A model generated the notes under the pieces. The model was not told where the DNA came from and made no database searches. It was given only the letters and a program-made list of their open reading frames with translations. A DNA stretch of 63,160 nucleotides from Anaerostipes sp. MSJ-23 (GTDB lineage Bacteria > Bacillota > Clostridia > Lachnospirales > Lachnospiraceae): contig NZ_JAHLPY010000016.1 in NCBI RefSeq assembly GCF_018918155.1, forward strand, positions 1 to 63,160. Direction: 5' to 3'. A program made the translations under genes and the position numbers. Positions 16,554-26,118 of this stretch are shown piece by piece. Every line of letters starts with the position of its first letter. Positions within the stretch are counted from its first letter, which is position 1.

Positions 16554-18122
16554 TTATAAGGAAACTTCACATGCCATTTTTTCGATTTTATGAAGCCTTT
16601 CAAAAACAGCCGTCATATCCTGACCAATCAGCTTTCTTTGCTGTTCATAAACATTTCGATAATAAGTTGTATGTTTCGAATCTGGTTCATAGACATCTTT
16701 GATTTTTCTGCTTTTCTCAAAAACTGTTTTTAAATCTTTCAAATCGCCAACGGCATAAGCTGCTGCAGCTGCATCTGTAAGTACTGCCCCCTGTGCATTT
16801 TCAAGTGTCACTGTACGACATCCAAGCATATCTGCCTTGATTTGGTTCCAAAGATCAGATTTACTTCCACCTTCGGTAATCGTCATAATGTCCAATTTTA
16901 CTCCTGCCTTCTTATAAATATCCGTAACACTCATATAATCATATCCGATGGCTTCTAGGACAGCTCTCCACAAAACTGCCTGATCATCATCCATTGACAG
17001 ATTCAGAAAACATGCACTGGCATTTGTGTAATCTCCAAAACCTCCCGTTAAATACGGTAAAAATAATACACCGTTAGATCCACATGGAACCTTCTTTGCC
17101 CTATTGGTTAATTCGTCAAAATAGGTTCCATCTCCAACTTTATTACAAATATTATCCCGATACCACCGAAGTGCAAGACCTCCGGTTCTTATAAACCCCC
17201 AGTAAAAATAAGTATTTTCTAAAGTCCCGCTATTAAAGATCAAATCGTTTTCCACACGACTTAATTCTGGACGAATACCATCTGTTGCGATGCAAAACAT
17301 CGCACAAGTTCCAGCGACATCGGCTGCTTGATTTACATCCATTACGCCACAGCCAATCATTGACTGCATCGTATCCCCTGCACCCGCGCAAATCGGAATT
17401 CCCTGCGGAAGTCCAGTCTCTTTTGCATATTTTTCTGATAAATGTCCAATAATATCCCATGGTTTTGTAATTCGAGGCATCATTCTCATTGGAATTTCAA
17501 GAATGTCCAGCTGTTGTTTGGACCATTCTTTTTTTATGACGTCATATCCAAGCCCCCATCCGGACATCGCTCCCCAGTCGATAAAAGCCTCTTCTGCTGA
17601 AAGACCTGCCAAATTTGCAAGAATATATGGCGCATTATGCATAAATTTTTTCCCACGTTTTTGATATTCCTCGCAATTTTTCATCATCCATCTGGCAAAC
17701 ATGGCCGGAAACATACAATTGGGTTGTGGATTTCCTGTTTCCCTTGCCCATATTTCAAGATTTTTTGAAGCAAGTTCCTCTACATCTTCTTTTGTTCTAG
17801 AATCCAGATAGTTAATATAAGGTGTGATTGCATGGCAGTCTTTGTCAACTCCAACAATCCCACATATAATCCCATCTCCAAAAATAGAACGAATTTTTCC
17901 AGGATCTAATGCTTTCTCTTTCATTTGATTTACACAATTTCTAATTCCAGTGACTGTTGCTTCCAGATACTGATCCGCATCCATCTCTACCCAATCCGGA
18001 TATGGATAATTTAATTGTGTTGCATTAACATCGGATGCTATACATTCCATATTGATATTATAGATTGCTACCTTAACACTTTGTGTGCCTGCATCAAATC
18101 CAAGATAGTATGTATCCATCAT
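16554..18122 (-). CDS. FGGY-family carbohydrate kinase
   Basis: A 522-residue ATP-dependent sugar kinase of the XylB/GlpK superfamily. The N-terminal phosphate loop is LGFDAGTQSVKVAIY; the second lobe has GAGDTMQSMIG (about 245-255) and the adenine-side TEGGSKSDLWNQIKADMLG (about 415). The sugar cannot be assigned. Two ATGs in a row fit the ribosome site about equally. The gene follows ribH by 24 bases and no terminator lies between them, so it may be co-transcribed from the riboflavin promoter. Confidence 0.88.
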   Translation of the reverse strand: MMDTYYLGFDAGTQSVKVAIYNINMECIASDVNATQLNYPYPDWVEMDADQYLEATVTGIRNCVNQMKEKALDPGKIRSIFGDGIICGIVGVDKDCHAITPYINYLDSRTKEDVEELASKNLEIWARETGNPQPNCMFPAMFARWMMKNCEEYQKRGKKFMHNAPYILANLAGLSAEEAFIDWGAMSGWGLGYDVIKKEWSKQQLDILEIPMRMMPRITKPWDIIGHLSEKYAKETGLPQGIPICAGAGDTMQSMIGCGVMDVNQAADVAGTCAMFCIATDGIRPELSRVENDLIFNSGTLENTYFYWGFIRTGGLALRWYRDNICNKVGDGTYFDELTNRAKKVPCGSNGVLFLPYLTGGFGDYTNASACFLNLSMDDDQAVLWRAVLEAIGYDYMSVTDIYKKAGVKLDIMTITEGGSKSDLWNQIKADMLGCRTVTLENAQGAVLTDAAAAAYAVGDLKDLKTVFEKSRKIKDVYEPDSKHTTYYRNVYEQQRKLIGQDMTAVFERLHKIEKMACEVSL

Positions 18123-18145
18123 TCAACCCTTCTTTTCTCTATTTT

Positions 18146-18613
18146 TTATTTCTCAATTTCCTTTACTAGCTGAACCATTTCAATTGCAGATAATGCGCAG
18201 TCATATCCTTTATTTCCTGCCTTAGTTCCAGCACGTTCAATTGCCTGTTCAATGTTTTCTGTTGTAACAACTCCAAATAATACTGGAATTCCAGAAGATA
18301 AAGATACCTGTGCAACTCCTTTTGATACTTCATTACATACATAATCATAATGACTTGTCGCACCACGAATCACAGCACCAAGACAAATGACTGCGTCATA
18401 TTGTCCGCTTTTTGCCATTTTATCAGCAATCAGAGGAATTTCGAATGCACCTGGAACCCATGCAACATCAATATCATCTTCACAAACATCATGACGTTTC
18501 AATCCATCGAGTGCTCCCGATACTAATTTTGATACGATAAACTCATTAAAACGTGCTGCTACAATTCCTACTTTAATTCCACTTGCTACTAATTTTCCTT
18601 CTAAAACTCTCAT
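18146..18613 (-). CDS. ribH: 6,7-dimethyl-8-ribityllumazine synthase
   Basis: A 155-residue lumazine synthase, which joins the ribulose-phosphate-derived C4 unit with the pyrimidine to form the riboflavin precursor. Conserved parts are [14 protein letters not shown] near 19-32, VPGAFEIP near 52-59, [14 protein letters not shown] near 78-91 with the catalytic His, and FGVVTTEN. Last of four rib genes under the FMN riboswitch. Confidence 0.96.
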   Translation of the reverse strand: MRVLEGKLVASGIKVGIVAARFNEFIVSKLVSGALDGLKRHDVCEDDIDVAWVPGAFEIPLIADKMAKSGQYDAVICLGAVIRGATSHYDYVCNEVSKGVAQVSLSSGIPVLFGVVTTENIEQAIERAGTKAGNKGYDCALSAIEMVQLVKEIEK

Positions 18614-18656
18614 GTTCTTATCTCCTTTTATATAATTTTATTCTTTTGCTATCGCT

Positions 18657-19856
18657 CTATAAAAAATTCAGGATATGCCCCATTTTTTCTTTCTTTGTTG
18701 TCATATAGAACTTATCATATGGTGTCAGCTTTGTCTGAATTGGCACACGTTCCACAATTTCCAATCCATAATCGTGAAGTCCATCAATTTTTGTAGGGTT
18801 ATTTGTTAAAAGTTTCAACTTGCTAATTCCAAGATCTCTTAAAATTTGTGCTCCAATATAATATTCTCTTAAGTCATCCTTAAATCCAAGAGCAATATTC
18901 GCCTCTACCGTATCAAGACCTGTATCCTGAAGCGCATACGCTTTTAATTTATTAATAAGCCCAATTCCTCGTCCTTCCTGGCGCATATATAAGAGCACTC
19001 CACGTCCTTCTTTCTGAATCTGACGCATTGCCTGATGAAGTTGATCTCCACAGTCGCATCTTTGTGATCCAAAGGTATCTCCTGTCAGACATTCCGAATG
19101 TACTCTACAAAGTACCGGCTCTCCATCAGATACGTCTCCAACTACCAAAGCTACATGATGTTCTCCAGATACCTGATCGATATATCCATATGCCTGAAAT
19201 TTTCCATATTTTGTAGGCATTGGAGTTGTTACTTCACAGTTGATAAAAACTTCATGTTTTTTGCGATAGTCCTGAAGCTCTTTGATCGTTGTCATTTTCA
19301 AATCAAATTTTTGTGCAAGTTCCACCAGTTCTGGTGTACGCATCATCGTTCCATCTTCTCTCATGATTTCACAGCATAATCCACTTTCTTTCAGACCTGC
19401 AATCTTCATCAAATCAACCGTTGCTTCTGTATGTCCATTTCGTTCCATCACACCCCATTTTTTTGCAATTAAAGGGAACATATGACCTGGGCGTCTCAAA
19501 TCCTCTGGGCGGATATCATCTTCCATACACTTCATCGCTGTCATAGAACGTTCTACAGCAGAAATTCCCGTGGTTGTATTCACATAATCAATACTTTCTG
19601 TAAAAGCAGTTTCATGGTTATCTGTATTATTTTTTACCATAGAAGATAAACCAAGTTTATGTCCAATTTCTTCAGACATTGGCATACAAATCAAGCCCTT
19701 TCCGTGAGTTGCCATAAAGTTGATATTTTCTGTCGTTGCAAACTGAGAAGCACAAATAAAGTCGCCTTCATTTTCGCGATCCTCATCATCCGTAACGATA
19801 ATAATTTTTCCTTGTTTTAATTCTTCCACTGCTTCTTCTATCGTACAAAAATTCAT
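18657..19856 (-). CDS. ribBA: Bifunctional 3,4-dihydroxy-2-butanone 4-phosphate synthase / GTP cyclohydrolase II
   Basis: A 399-residue fusion supplying both riboflavin precursors. The RibB half (1-200) has [11 protein letters not shown] and RRPGHMFPL. The RibA half (200-399) has zinc cysteines in [18 protein letters not shown] and [16 protein letters not shown] precedes the start. Confidence 0.97.
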   Translation of the reverse strand: MNFCTIEEAVEELKQGKIIIVTDDEDRENEGDFICASQFATTENINFMATHGKGLICMPMSEEIGHKLGLSSMVKNNTDNHETAFTESIDYVNTTTGISAVERSMTAMKCMEDDIRPEDLRRPGHMFPLIAKKWGVMERNGHTEATVDLMKIAGLKESGLCCEIMREDGTMMRTPELVELAQKFDLKMTTIKELQDYRKKHEVFINCEVTTPMPTKYGKFQAYGYIDQVSGEHHVALVVGDVSDGEPVLCRVHSECLTGDTFGSQRCDCGDQLHQAMRQIQKEGRGVLLYMRQEGRGIGLINKLKAYALQDTGLDTVEANIALGFKDDLREYYIGAQILRDLGISKLKLLTNNPTKIDGLHDYGLEIVERVPIQTKLTPYDKFYMTTKKEKMGHILNFL

Positions 19857-19868
19857 TCTATTTCCTCC

Positions 19869-20522
19869 TTAAAATCCGGCATTTCGCAACATTTCCATTG
19901 TTAGTCCAGATGATGTTTCTTCTTTTTTATTTTCTTCAAAATGTAAAAGCTTGTCGATATATTTTCCAACCATATCGTTTTCTAAATTTACTGCATCTCC
20001 TGCTTTTTTATACCCAAAATTTGTATTTCCTATCGTATGAGGAATCATGGAAACGGATAATGTATCGACTGTTAACTTTGCAATCGTCAAGCTGATTCCA
20101 TCGAGTGCAATAGATCCTTTCTCAATACAATACTTCATGATCTGATCCGGTGCCTTAATCGTAAACCATACAGCATTATCATCCTGCTTAATTGATGCGA
20201 TTTCTCCAACGGCATCCACATGACCAGCTACCATATGTCCGCCAAATCTTCCATTGGCTGCCATAGCTCGCTCCAGATTTACAACATCCCCATGGCTTAA
20301 ACTTCCAAGGCTACTTCGATGAAATGTTTCATTCATAACATCAGCCTGAAAAGTATTCCCGCTGATATGACTTGCAGTCAAACATACTCCATTGACCGCT
20401 ACACTATCTCCAAGTTTGAGGTCTTCAAAAATCTTTTTCCCCTTAATCGTAAGAACGGCTGCTTGACTTCCACGTTTTAGTGAAACAACAGTTCCAAGTT
20501 CTTCTATGATTCCGGTAAACAT
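19869..20522 (-). CDS. ribE: Riboflavin synthase alpha chain
   Basis: A 217-residue enzyme that dismutates two lumazine molecules to riboflavin. The N-terminus MFTGIIEELG is canonical. Two lumazine-binding barrels repeat the pattern, with GDSVAVNGVCLT and GSIALDGISLT as the paired signatures. It overlaps ribD by 19 bases. Confidence 0.96.
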   Translation of the reverse strand: MFTGIIEELGTVVSLKRGSQAAVLTIKGKKIFEDLKLGDSVAVNGVCLTASHISGNTFQADVMNETFHRSSLGSLSHGDVVNLERAMAANGRFGGHMVAGHVDAVGEIASIKQDDNAVWFTIKAPDQIMKYCIEKGSIALDGISLTIAKLTVDTLSVSMIPHTIGNTNFGYKKAGDAVNLENDMVGKYIDKLLHFEENKKEETSSGLTMEMLRNAGF

Positions 20523-21604
20523 TCCATCACCTTTCCTTCCAGCAAAATATCAGTTCCAAGAGGTGTTGTCTTTAAACTTTCCAGATGCAAGGCATCCTGA
20601 ATGAATGAAATTCCTTCTCCTTCGATCGGTGTCTTCGCATCTTTTCCTCCAAATAACTTTGGAGCAATATAAGCATATACTTTATGGACACATCCGCTCT
20701 TAATCAAAGCTTCATTCAATATTCCACCGCCTTCAACAAGAACACTGTCAATTTCCTTTTCATGAAGCCTTTTCATCAAAGGAAGTATTGATACATGACC
20801 ATTCTCTTCTTCTATCGTCCACACTTCACATCCTGCCTTTTTCAGTCTTTCAATCTTTTCTTTCTCTTTGGAAACCGTAGCAATGATCGTTGGAATTTCT
20901 TTTGCGCTTTTTACAATATTAGAATTCTCTGGAATTCTCAATCTTGAATCACAAATCACTCGTATTGGATCATGTCCATTTTTAATTCTTGCATTTAGCA
21001 TCGGATCATCTGCAAGAACTGTTCCAATTCCAACCATAATTGCTGCATAACGATGCCTTAAATAATGGACATGTTCTCTTGCTTTTTCTCCCGTAATCCA
21101 CTTCGATTCTCCAGTATATGTTGCAATCTTTCCATCTAATGTCATTGCATATTTTAATGCTGTAAATGGCACATCATGCTGTATATAATGAAAAAATATA
21201 TCATTCAATTGCTTACACTGCTTTTCCAAAACTCCTGTCTCTACTTCGATCCCATGGTCTCTTAAAATCCTCACACCTTTTCCAGCTACTTTCGGATTTG
21301 GGTCCATGCTTCCGACATAAACTTTTTTAATTCCTTTTTCAATCAAAGCTTCCGTACATGGTGGTGTTTTTCCATAGTGACAACATGGCTCTAATGTTAC
21401 ATAAATTTCTGCATCTTTTGGATCTTCCTTACAATGTTTCAGCGCATTCCTTTCTGCATGAAGTCCACCAATTCTTTCGTGCCACCCTTCACCGATAATC
21501 GTTCCATTTTTTACAATCACGGCTCCTACCAACGGATTCGGATTTGTCCATCCAACTCCATTTTTGGCAAGCTCAATTGCACGTTCCATATATTCTTTCT
21601 GCAA
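20504..21604 (-). CDS. ribD: Bifunctional riboflavin deaminase-reductase
   Basis: A 366-residue fusion of the pyrimidine deaminase (zinc motif HAERNAL and PCCHYGKTPPC) and the NADPH-dependent reductase (DGKIATYTGESKWITG and VEGGG). I placed the start at a TTG with GGGAG 7 bases upstream, giving an N-terminus (QKEYMERAIELAKNG) of standard RibD length; ATG-based longer or shorter starts fit less well. First gene of the rib operon. Confidence 0.94.
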   Translation of the reverse strand: MQKEYMERAIELAKNGVGWTNPNPLVGAVIVKNGTIIGEGWHERIGGLHAERNALKHCKEDPKDAEIYVTLEPCCHYGKTPPCTEALIEKGIKKVYVGSMDPNPKVAGKGVRILRDHGIEVETGVLEKQCKQLNDIFFHYIQHDVPFTALKYAMTLDGKIATYTGESKWITGEKAREHVHYLRHRYAAIMVGIGTVLADDPMLNARIKNGHDPIRVICDSRLRIPENSNIVKSAKEIPTIIATVSKEKEKIERLKKAGCEVWTIEEENGHVSILPLMKRLHEKEIDSVLVEGGGILNEALIKSGCVHKVYAYIAPKLFGGKDAKTPIEGEGISFIQDALHLESLKTTPLGTDILLEGKVMECLPES

Positions 21605-21663
21605 TTTTATCTCCCTTCCCTTCAGGTATTCTTTGGGAGAACGAATGATAAGATAGTACAAAA

Positions 21664-21696
21664 AAAGTTCCTGAGATCTAAATCTTCAGGAACTTT
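21664..21696 (-). terminator. Riboswitch-controlled terminator before ribD
   Basis: An 11-bp perfect stem (AAAGTTCCTGA / TCAGGAACTTT) followed by TTTTTTTG on the minus strand. A second hairpin (21762-21767 / 21782-21787) lies between it and the aptamer and may be part of the switch. Confidence 0.75.
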
Positions 21697-21807
21697 ATCA
21701 ATCTTTTTCTTTTCTTATGCTATATCGCCATAAATTTGATATACTGTCATAAACTAGAAAATCCTGGAATTATAAAAAATCCCAGGACAAATTATCGATA
21801 TCTCTTA

Positions 21808-21915
21808 TCTTCTTCCATCCAGACTATACTGTCGGCCTCGGAATCTCACCGAATCATACCTTACGGCTCGCGGGCTTTTACCGCCGGTAGGGAATTACAC
21901 CCTGCCCTGAAGACG
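21808..21915 (-). promoter_or_regulatory. FMN riboswitch (RFN element)
   Basis: On the minus strand the conserved RFN blocks appear in order: CAGGGCAGGGTG, CCCTACCGGCGGTAAA, GCCCGCGAGCC, GGTGAGATTCCGAGGCCGAC and AGTCTGGATG. FMN binding is expected to switch on the downstream terminator and shut off ribD-ribE-ribBA-ribH. Confidence 0.96.
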
Positions 21916-21932
21916 TTATTTAATTTATCTAT

Positions 21933-21961
21933 ACAATAGCACGAATCTATTCATTTGTCAA
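21933..21961 (-). promoter_or_regulatory. Promoter of the riboflavin operon
   Basis: TTGACA (21956-21961) and TATTGT (21933-21938) with a 17-base spacer, placed just upstream of the FMN aptamer. Confidence 0.75.
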
Positions 21962-21988
21962 CGAGAGTTTTTCCCACATTTTCTCATT

Positions 21989-22618
21989 TTAAATGGAAAT
22001 TCCATATTTCTTAAGATCTACCTTTCCATCCCGCACTTCAATTCCATCTTTTCTTAACAATTTGGCTTGCATTTTTTCTCCTCCGAACACAAAGGCACCT
22101 GATAACTCTCCCTTTGCATTAACGACACGGAAACATGGAATATGATCCGGATCTTTATTTTTATGAAGTGCATTTCCAACGGCTCTTGACATCTTCGGAT
22201 TTCCTGCCATTGCTGCAATTTGACCATAAGTTGCTACATGTCCTTTTGGAATCTTTTTCACTGCTTCATAAATTCGCTTTGTCGGGCTATCCGTCACAAG
22301 ATCATAACTTTCTGTAATCATCCTTTTAATTTCTTTTTCTGGTATAGATCCATCAAGAATAATTGTATTCCAATATTTTTTGTTCTGATGATATCCGGGA
22401 ATTACTGATGGATAAACTTCCCGCCAAAAATCTCTCCACTGTGGATTCACCTTGACATTTAAATTTACAAAACCATCCTTTTCATATACCCATAAGAATG
22501 CCTTTTTGCTATTCTTGATCCTGATAAGCTCCCAATTTGAATCTCGAAAAGGAGCTTGTACATAAGTCTCCGGAAATGACAAACCATAGTCTAATGCTTC
22601 CTGTCTCGTCTTCATCAT
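21989..22618 (-). CDS. MmcQ/YjbR domain fused to MGMT-like alkyltransferase domain
   Basis: A 209-residue fusion. Residues 1-110 match the MmcQ/YjbR fold (small DNA-binding-like domain). Residues 115-185 match the methylguanine methyltransferase C-terminal domain (VATYGQIAAMAGNPKMSRAVG). The active site reads IPCFRVV instead of the usual PCHRV: the acceptor cysteine is kept but the histidine of the catalytic relay is Phe. It may bind alkylated DNA without full repair activity. The start overlaps the next gene's stop by 4 bases. Confidence 0.82.
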   Translation of the reverse strand: MMKTRQEALDYGLSFPETYVQAPFRDSNWELIRIKNSKKAFLWVYEKDGFVNLNVKVNPQWRDFWREVYPSVIPGYHQNKKYWNTIILDGSIPEKEIKRMITESYDLVTDSPTKRIYEAVKKIPKGHVATYGQIAAMAGNPKMSRAVGNALHKNKDPDHIPCFRVVNAKGELSGAFVFGGEKMQAKLLRKDGIEVRDGKVDLKKYGISI

Positions 22619-23229
22619 GATTCATCCTCAATATAATCAATGATCACTTTTGCTGCTTTTTCGAGTCCGCTCTTATCAACATTAATGATTAAATCATAAT
22701 TACTCGGATGTCCCCACTTGATGCCAGTATAATAATTGTGATAAGAAGAACGCTCTTTATCCGCTTTTCGAATCATCTTCATTGCTTTCTTTTCTGTTAC
22801 ATTTTCCGTCTGCTGAATTCTTCGAATACGATCTTCCTGTGGTCTATGGATAAAAAATCGATAACAATTTTCATATCCTTGCAAAATCACATCTGCGCAC
22901 CTTCCAACAAAAATACAAGATTTTTGTTCCTGAGCAATTTTTCGAATGACCTTTGTTTGCGTAATAAACAATTTCTCTGGTGTCATAATTCCGTCATATT
23001 CTGCTCCAAGAACCGGATGCCCCATTGGTACTCCAAGAATATGACTGTAAACTGGATTCCCTTCATGACTCTCTACAAATTCTTCCGTCATGCCGCTTTC
23101 ATCGGCAACCTTTGTTAAAATTTCCTTGTCATAAACAGGAATTCCAAGCTTTTGTGACAAAATTTCTCCAACCTCTTTTCCTCCACTTCCAAATTCTCTG
23201 GAAATACAAATAATGACATCTTTTTTCAT
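22615..23229 (-). CDS. Cytidylate kinase-like family protein
   Basis: A 204-residue P-loop protein of the cytidylate-kinase-like group. The nucleotide loop is SREFGSGGKEVGE near residue 10; a FVGRCADVIL segment near 100 and arginine-rich HRPQEDRIRR follow. It is not the main cmk, and its substrate is unknown. The start at MKKDVI is set by AAGGAG; ten upstream codons lack support. Confidence 0.8.
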   Translation of the reverse strand: MKKDVIICISREFGSGGKEVGEILSQKLGIPVYDKEILTKVADESGMTEEFVESHEGNPVYSHILGVPMGHPVLGAEYDGIMTPEKLFITQTKVIRKIAQEQKSCIFVGRCADVILQGYENCYRFFIHRPQEDRIRRIQQTENVTEKKAMKMIRKADKERSSYHNYYTGIKWGHPSNYDLIINVDKSGLEKAAKVIIDYIEDES

Positions 23230-23347
23230 CACAAAACACTCCTTTCTGGCACAAAGCAACTTCTAAGGCAAAACCTTTTACCAAAGCATGATTGATACTT
23301 ATATTATACCAGAAAAATTGCTAAGATTGTTTATCTTTCGATAAAAA

Positions 23348-24163
23348 TCAGAAACAAAGATCCAGTACTTTTCGAAGTCCTTCCTGATCATTTTTTTCTG
23401 TTATATAATCTGCTGCCTTCTTTACCTCATCTGTTCCATTTCCCATAGCAACTCCAAGTCCTGCATACATAATCATATCAATATCATTAAAATTGTCTCC
23501 AAATGCTATAATTTCCTGCTTTGTAACATCAAATGTTTCTTCCAGCATATGGACAGCATCGGACTTAGAAGCTTTCATAGACATAATTTCAAGATAAGTG
23601 TCTTTAGATCGATAAACACGAATATGAGGAAATTCCTTCCATAACTTTTCTTCCAAAGAAGCAATTTTTTCGGCATCTCCCATACATAAAATTTTATGAA
23701 CCTCTTCAAATATACTCTCGTCTTGAAAGGAAACTTGCTCTGCCCTCACTCCTGTAATTTTCATTTCCTGATCTATCCAAAATTCTTTAAGATTTTGTAC
23801 CATCCAACGATCATTCGAATATAAATTAATAGAAATATCAGAATCCATTTTTTGAATCGTCTTGCAAAGTTCTATGGCTTCGTCTTTTTTTAGAGAAACA
23901 CTGTAAAGTGGCTTGTCATTTTCATCAACAACAAGCGCACCACTATAACAAATCATTGGACTTTTCGCTCCAAGTTCCTTTCGAATTTCTGTCATTCCTT
24001 TCGGCATTCTTGCAGATACAAGTACAAATGGAATTCCTTCCTGATTGATTTTTTGAATCTTATTTTTTGTCTTTTCCGGTATCTGATGTGATGTATTTAA
24101 TAAAGTTCCATCAATATCACTAAACACTGCCTTATATTTTCCTTTTTCTAAACAACCTGCCAC
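23348..24163 (-). CDS. Cof-type HAD phosphatase
   Basis: A 271-residue HAD-IIB enzyme. Motif I is FSDIDGTLL (catalytic aspartates, about 14-22), motif II VSARMP near 50, and motif IV GDNFNDIDMI near 222. Such proteins dephosphorylate sugar phosphates or flavin nucleotides. It begins at GTG with GGAGG upstream and overlaps the DeoR gene by 16 bases, so both are one transcript. Confidence 0.9.
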   Translation of the reverse strand: MAGCLEKGKYKAVFSDIDGTLLNTSHQIPEKTKNKIQKINQEGIPFVLVSARMPKGMTEIRKELGAKSPMICYSGALVVDENDKPLYSVSLKKDEAIELCKTIQKMDSDISINLYSNDRWMVQNLKEFWIDQEMKITGVRAEQVSFQDESIFEEVHKILCMGDAEKIASLEEKLWKEFPHIRVYRSKDTYLEIMSMKASKSDAVHMLEETFDVTKQEIIAFGDNFNDIDMIMYAGLGVAMGNGTDEVKKAADYITEKNDQEGLRKVLDLCF

Positions 24164-24900
24164 CTTAATTCCTCCTTTAAAAATCTATCTTCCCATTCTT
24201 TTGATAGTGCACGATCTGTAATTAATAAATCAATCATATCCCATTCAACTGCTCGATATTTACTTTCTCTTTGAAATTTTGGATAATCTGCAAGAACAAT
24301 GACTTGTTTCCCTCGTTTTGCCGCAAGCTGCTTAATCCTTGCATCCTCTTCATCCTCAAAATAAATGCCATCTTTTAAAACAGCCGCAGCTCCTAAAATA
24401 ACATAGTCAAATCTTTTTTGAGATAAAGCTTCCCATACTTCATATCCATAAAAAAAACGATTATTCTTATTCAATCTCCCGCCAAGACAATGCACATCCA
24501 CCTTTGGTATCTGAGCTAAATCTCCAAGATTGTCTAAAGAGTGCGTATAAACACTAATTTCTTTCTTTAATTCTTTACATACAAATTTCATATGTGTGGA
24601 AGTATCAAAAAAACATAAGCTTCCTTCCGTAAGAATCTCTGCTAAAACTTTTGCAATTCTTTGTTTCCCATCTGGATTATCTGTCATTCTTGTCTGATAA
24701 TTTCCCACCTGTGTTTGAAAATCAACTCTTGCAATTCCACCATGTGTCCGAACAGCACTCCCATTTTCCGTTAGTCTTACAATATCTCTTCTAGCTGTAT
24801 CTCTGGAAACTTCCAAACGCCGCATAAGTTCTTGATTCGAAAGTACCTGTTCTTTTTCAAGCCATTCCATAATCTTCTTTAACCGTTCTTCCTGATACAT
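24148..24900 (-). CDS. DeoR/GlpR-family transcriptional regulator
   Basis: A 250-residue repressor. The N-terminal winged helix (LSNQELMRRLEVSRDTARRD, about 20-39) is followed by the sugar-phosphate sensing DeoR C-terminal domain. Partner of the overlapping HAD phosphatase. Its effector is likely a phosphorylated sugar. Confidence 0.9.
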   Translation of the reverse strand: MYQEERLKKIMEWLEKEQVLSNQELMRRLEVSRDTARRDIVRLTENGSAVRTHGGIARVDFQTQVGNYQTRMTDNPDGKQRIAKVLAEILTEGSLCFFDTSTHMKFVCKELKKEISVYTHSLDNLGDLAQIPKVDVHCLGGRLNKNNRFFYGYEVWEALSQKRFDYVILGAAAVLKDGIYFEDEEDARIKQLAAKRGKQVIVLADYPKFQRESKYRAVEWDMIDLLITDRALSKEWEDRFLKEELRWQVV

Positions 24901-24970
24901 TGCATCCTCCTTTTTAAGTAATTATAAGCATATTTAAGTATTTTGTCAATTTTTTCTAACTAAAATTAAA

Positions 24971-25008
24971 AAAAGCATAACATTACTTATTTTTCATGCT
25001 ATGCTTTT
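24971..25008 (-). terminator. Terminator after Nudix gene
   Basis: AAAAGCATA / TATGCTTTT stem followed on the minus strand by a T-run, just after the double-Nudix stop codon. Confidence 0.65.
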
Positions 25009-25014
25009 CTTTTA

Positions 25015-26031
25015 TTATTTTACATATTTTTCAAGTGCATTAAACTCTTCTTTAAAAATACAATGCTTCCATCTTTTACTTTTCATTTTTCTTTGACATG
25101 TTCTATAATCCATCCATACAACGCCATCAAGTTCTTCTTTTTGAATTTTCAAATCTTTTATGTCAATAGGTTTTTCATATAAATAAACCGCACTAATTTC
25201 CTGATTAAGAAATGGTCTTCCATAAAATTTTGACCGCATGGAACCTCTATGCATCCCGATTTTTCTAAGATCATCTCCAGATGCCTCAATTCCAAGTTCC
25301 TCAAAGATTTCTCTTTGTGCCGTCTCTAAATATCCTTCTCCTGCATCAACATGTCCTGCTGATGAAATATCATAACATCCAGGAAACGAATCTTTATCCT
25401 CACTTCGCTTCTGAAGTAATACATCAAAACCTCTTTTCGTCTTTCTGACTACCCAAATATGCACCGTTCGATGCCAATCCCCGTCTTCATGAACAAGAGA
25501 GCGTTCTTTTATCCTCCCAGTTATATTCCCACTTTCATCTAGTACATCAAAGAACTCCAGCTCTTTTCCATCCAGATTTGCTGAAATTAAATTTCCTTTG
25601 GTATAAGTCAATTTCAAAGAAAAAAACGGACGTCTCTCTTCCATATAACGAAGGAACAATCGATCTCCTTCCCATAATTCTAAATTCAAAAGATCTTCTT
25701 TTTTCACCCATTCAAGAACACCTTCATCACACTCTTTTAACTCTCCTTCAAAAGCTTCCACATGATAAAGACACATATATTCCCATGCTTCTTTTTTTGT
25801 TCCCATATCTGATAAAAAAGTAACAATCCCACAAAATCGAAAAGAAGTCGGAATAAGACCGGTTTCCTCCATCACTTCACGAAACATACAATCTTCCGGA
25901 CTTTCTCCATGCTCAAAATGTCCGCCGACACCAATCCATTTATCCTTATTGATATCATGTTTTTTTATGATCCGATGCAACATTAAATAAGCATCATCTT
26001 TTTCGATATAACATAAGGTTGTCATTCCCAT
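25015..26031 (-). CDS. Tandem Nudix hydrolase fusion
   Basis: A 338-residue protein with two Nudix domains. The first (about 1-140) resembles 8-oxo-dGTPases and has GGHFEHGESPEDCMFREVMEETGL (its Nudix box spans about 36-59). The second (about 165-330) resembles YfcD/isopentenyl-diphosphate-isomerase-like Nudix proteins, with GEGYLETAQREIFEELG as its box and WHRTVHIWVV before it. Start is MGMTTLC, with GGAGG ten bases upstream. Divergent from the next HAD gene. Confidence 0.85.
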   Translation of the reverse strand: MGMTTLCYIEKDDAYLMLHRIIKKHDINKDKWIGVGGHFEHGESPEDCMFREVMEETGLIPTSFRFCGIVTFLSDMGTKKEAWEYMCLYHVEAFEGELKECDEGVLEWVKKEDLLNLELWEGDRLFLRYMEERRPFFSLKLTYTKGNLISANLDGKELEFFDVLDESGNITGRIKERSLVHEDGDWHRTVHIWVVRKTKRGFDVLLQKRSEDKDSFPGCYDISSAGHVDAGEGYLETAQREIFEELGIEASGDDLRKIGMHRGSMRSKFYGRPFLNQEISAVYLYEKPIDIKDLKIQKEELDGVVWMDYRTCQRKMKSKRWKHCIFKEEFNALEKYVK

Positions 26032-26118
26032 TTTTACTTTTCCTCCTAAAATCATTTTAAAAATATTGTAATTAGAAAAAACAAAAGATACAATAAAAAA
26101 AACGAAAGGATTATGATT

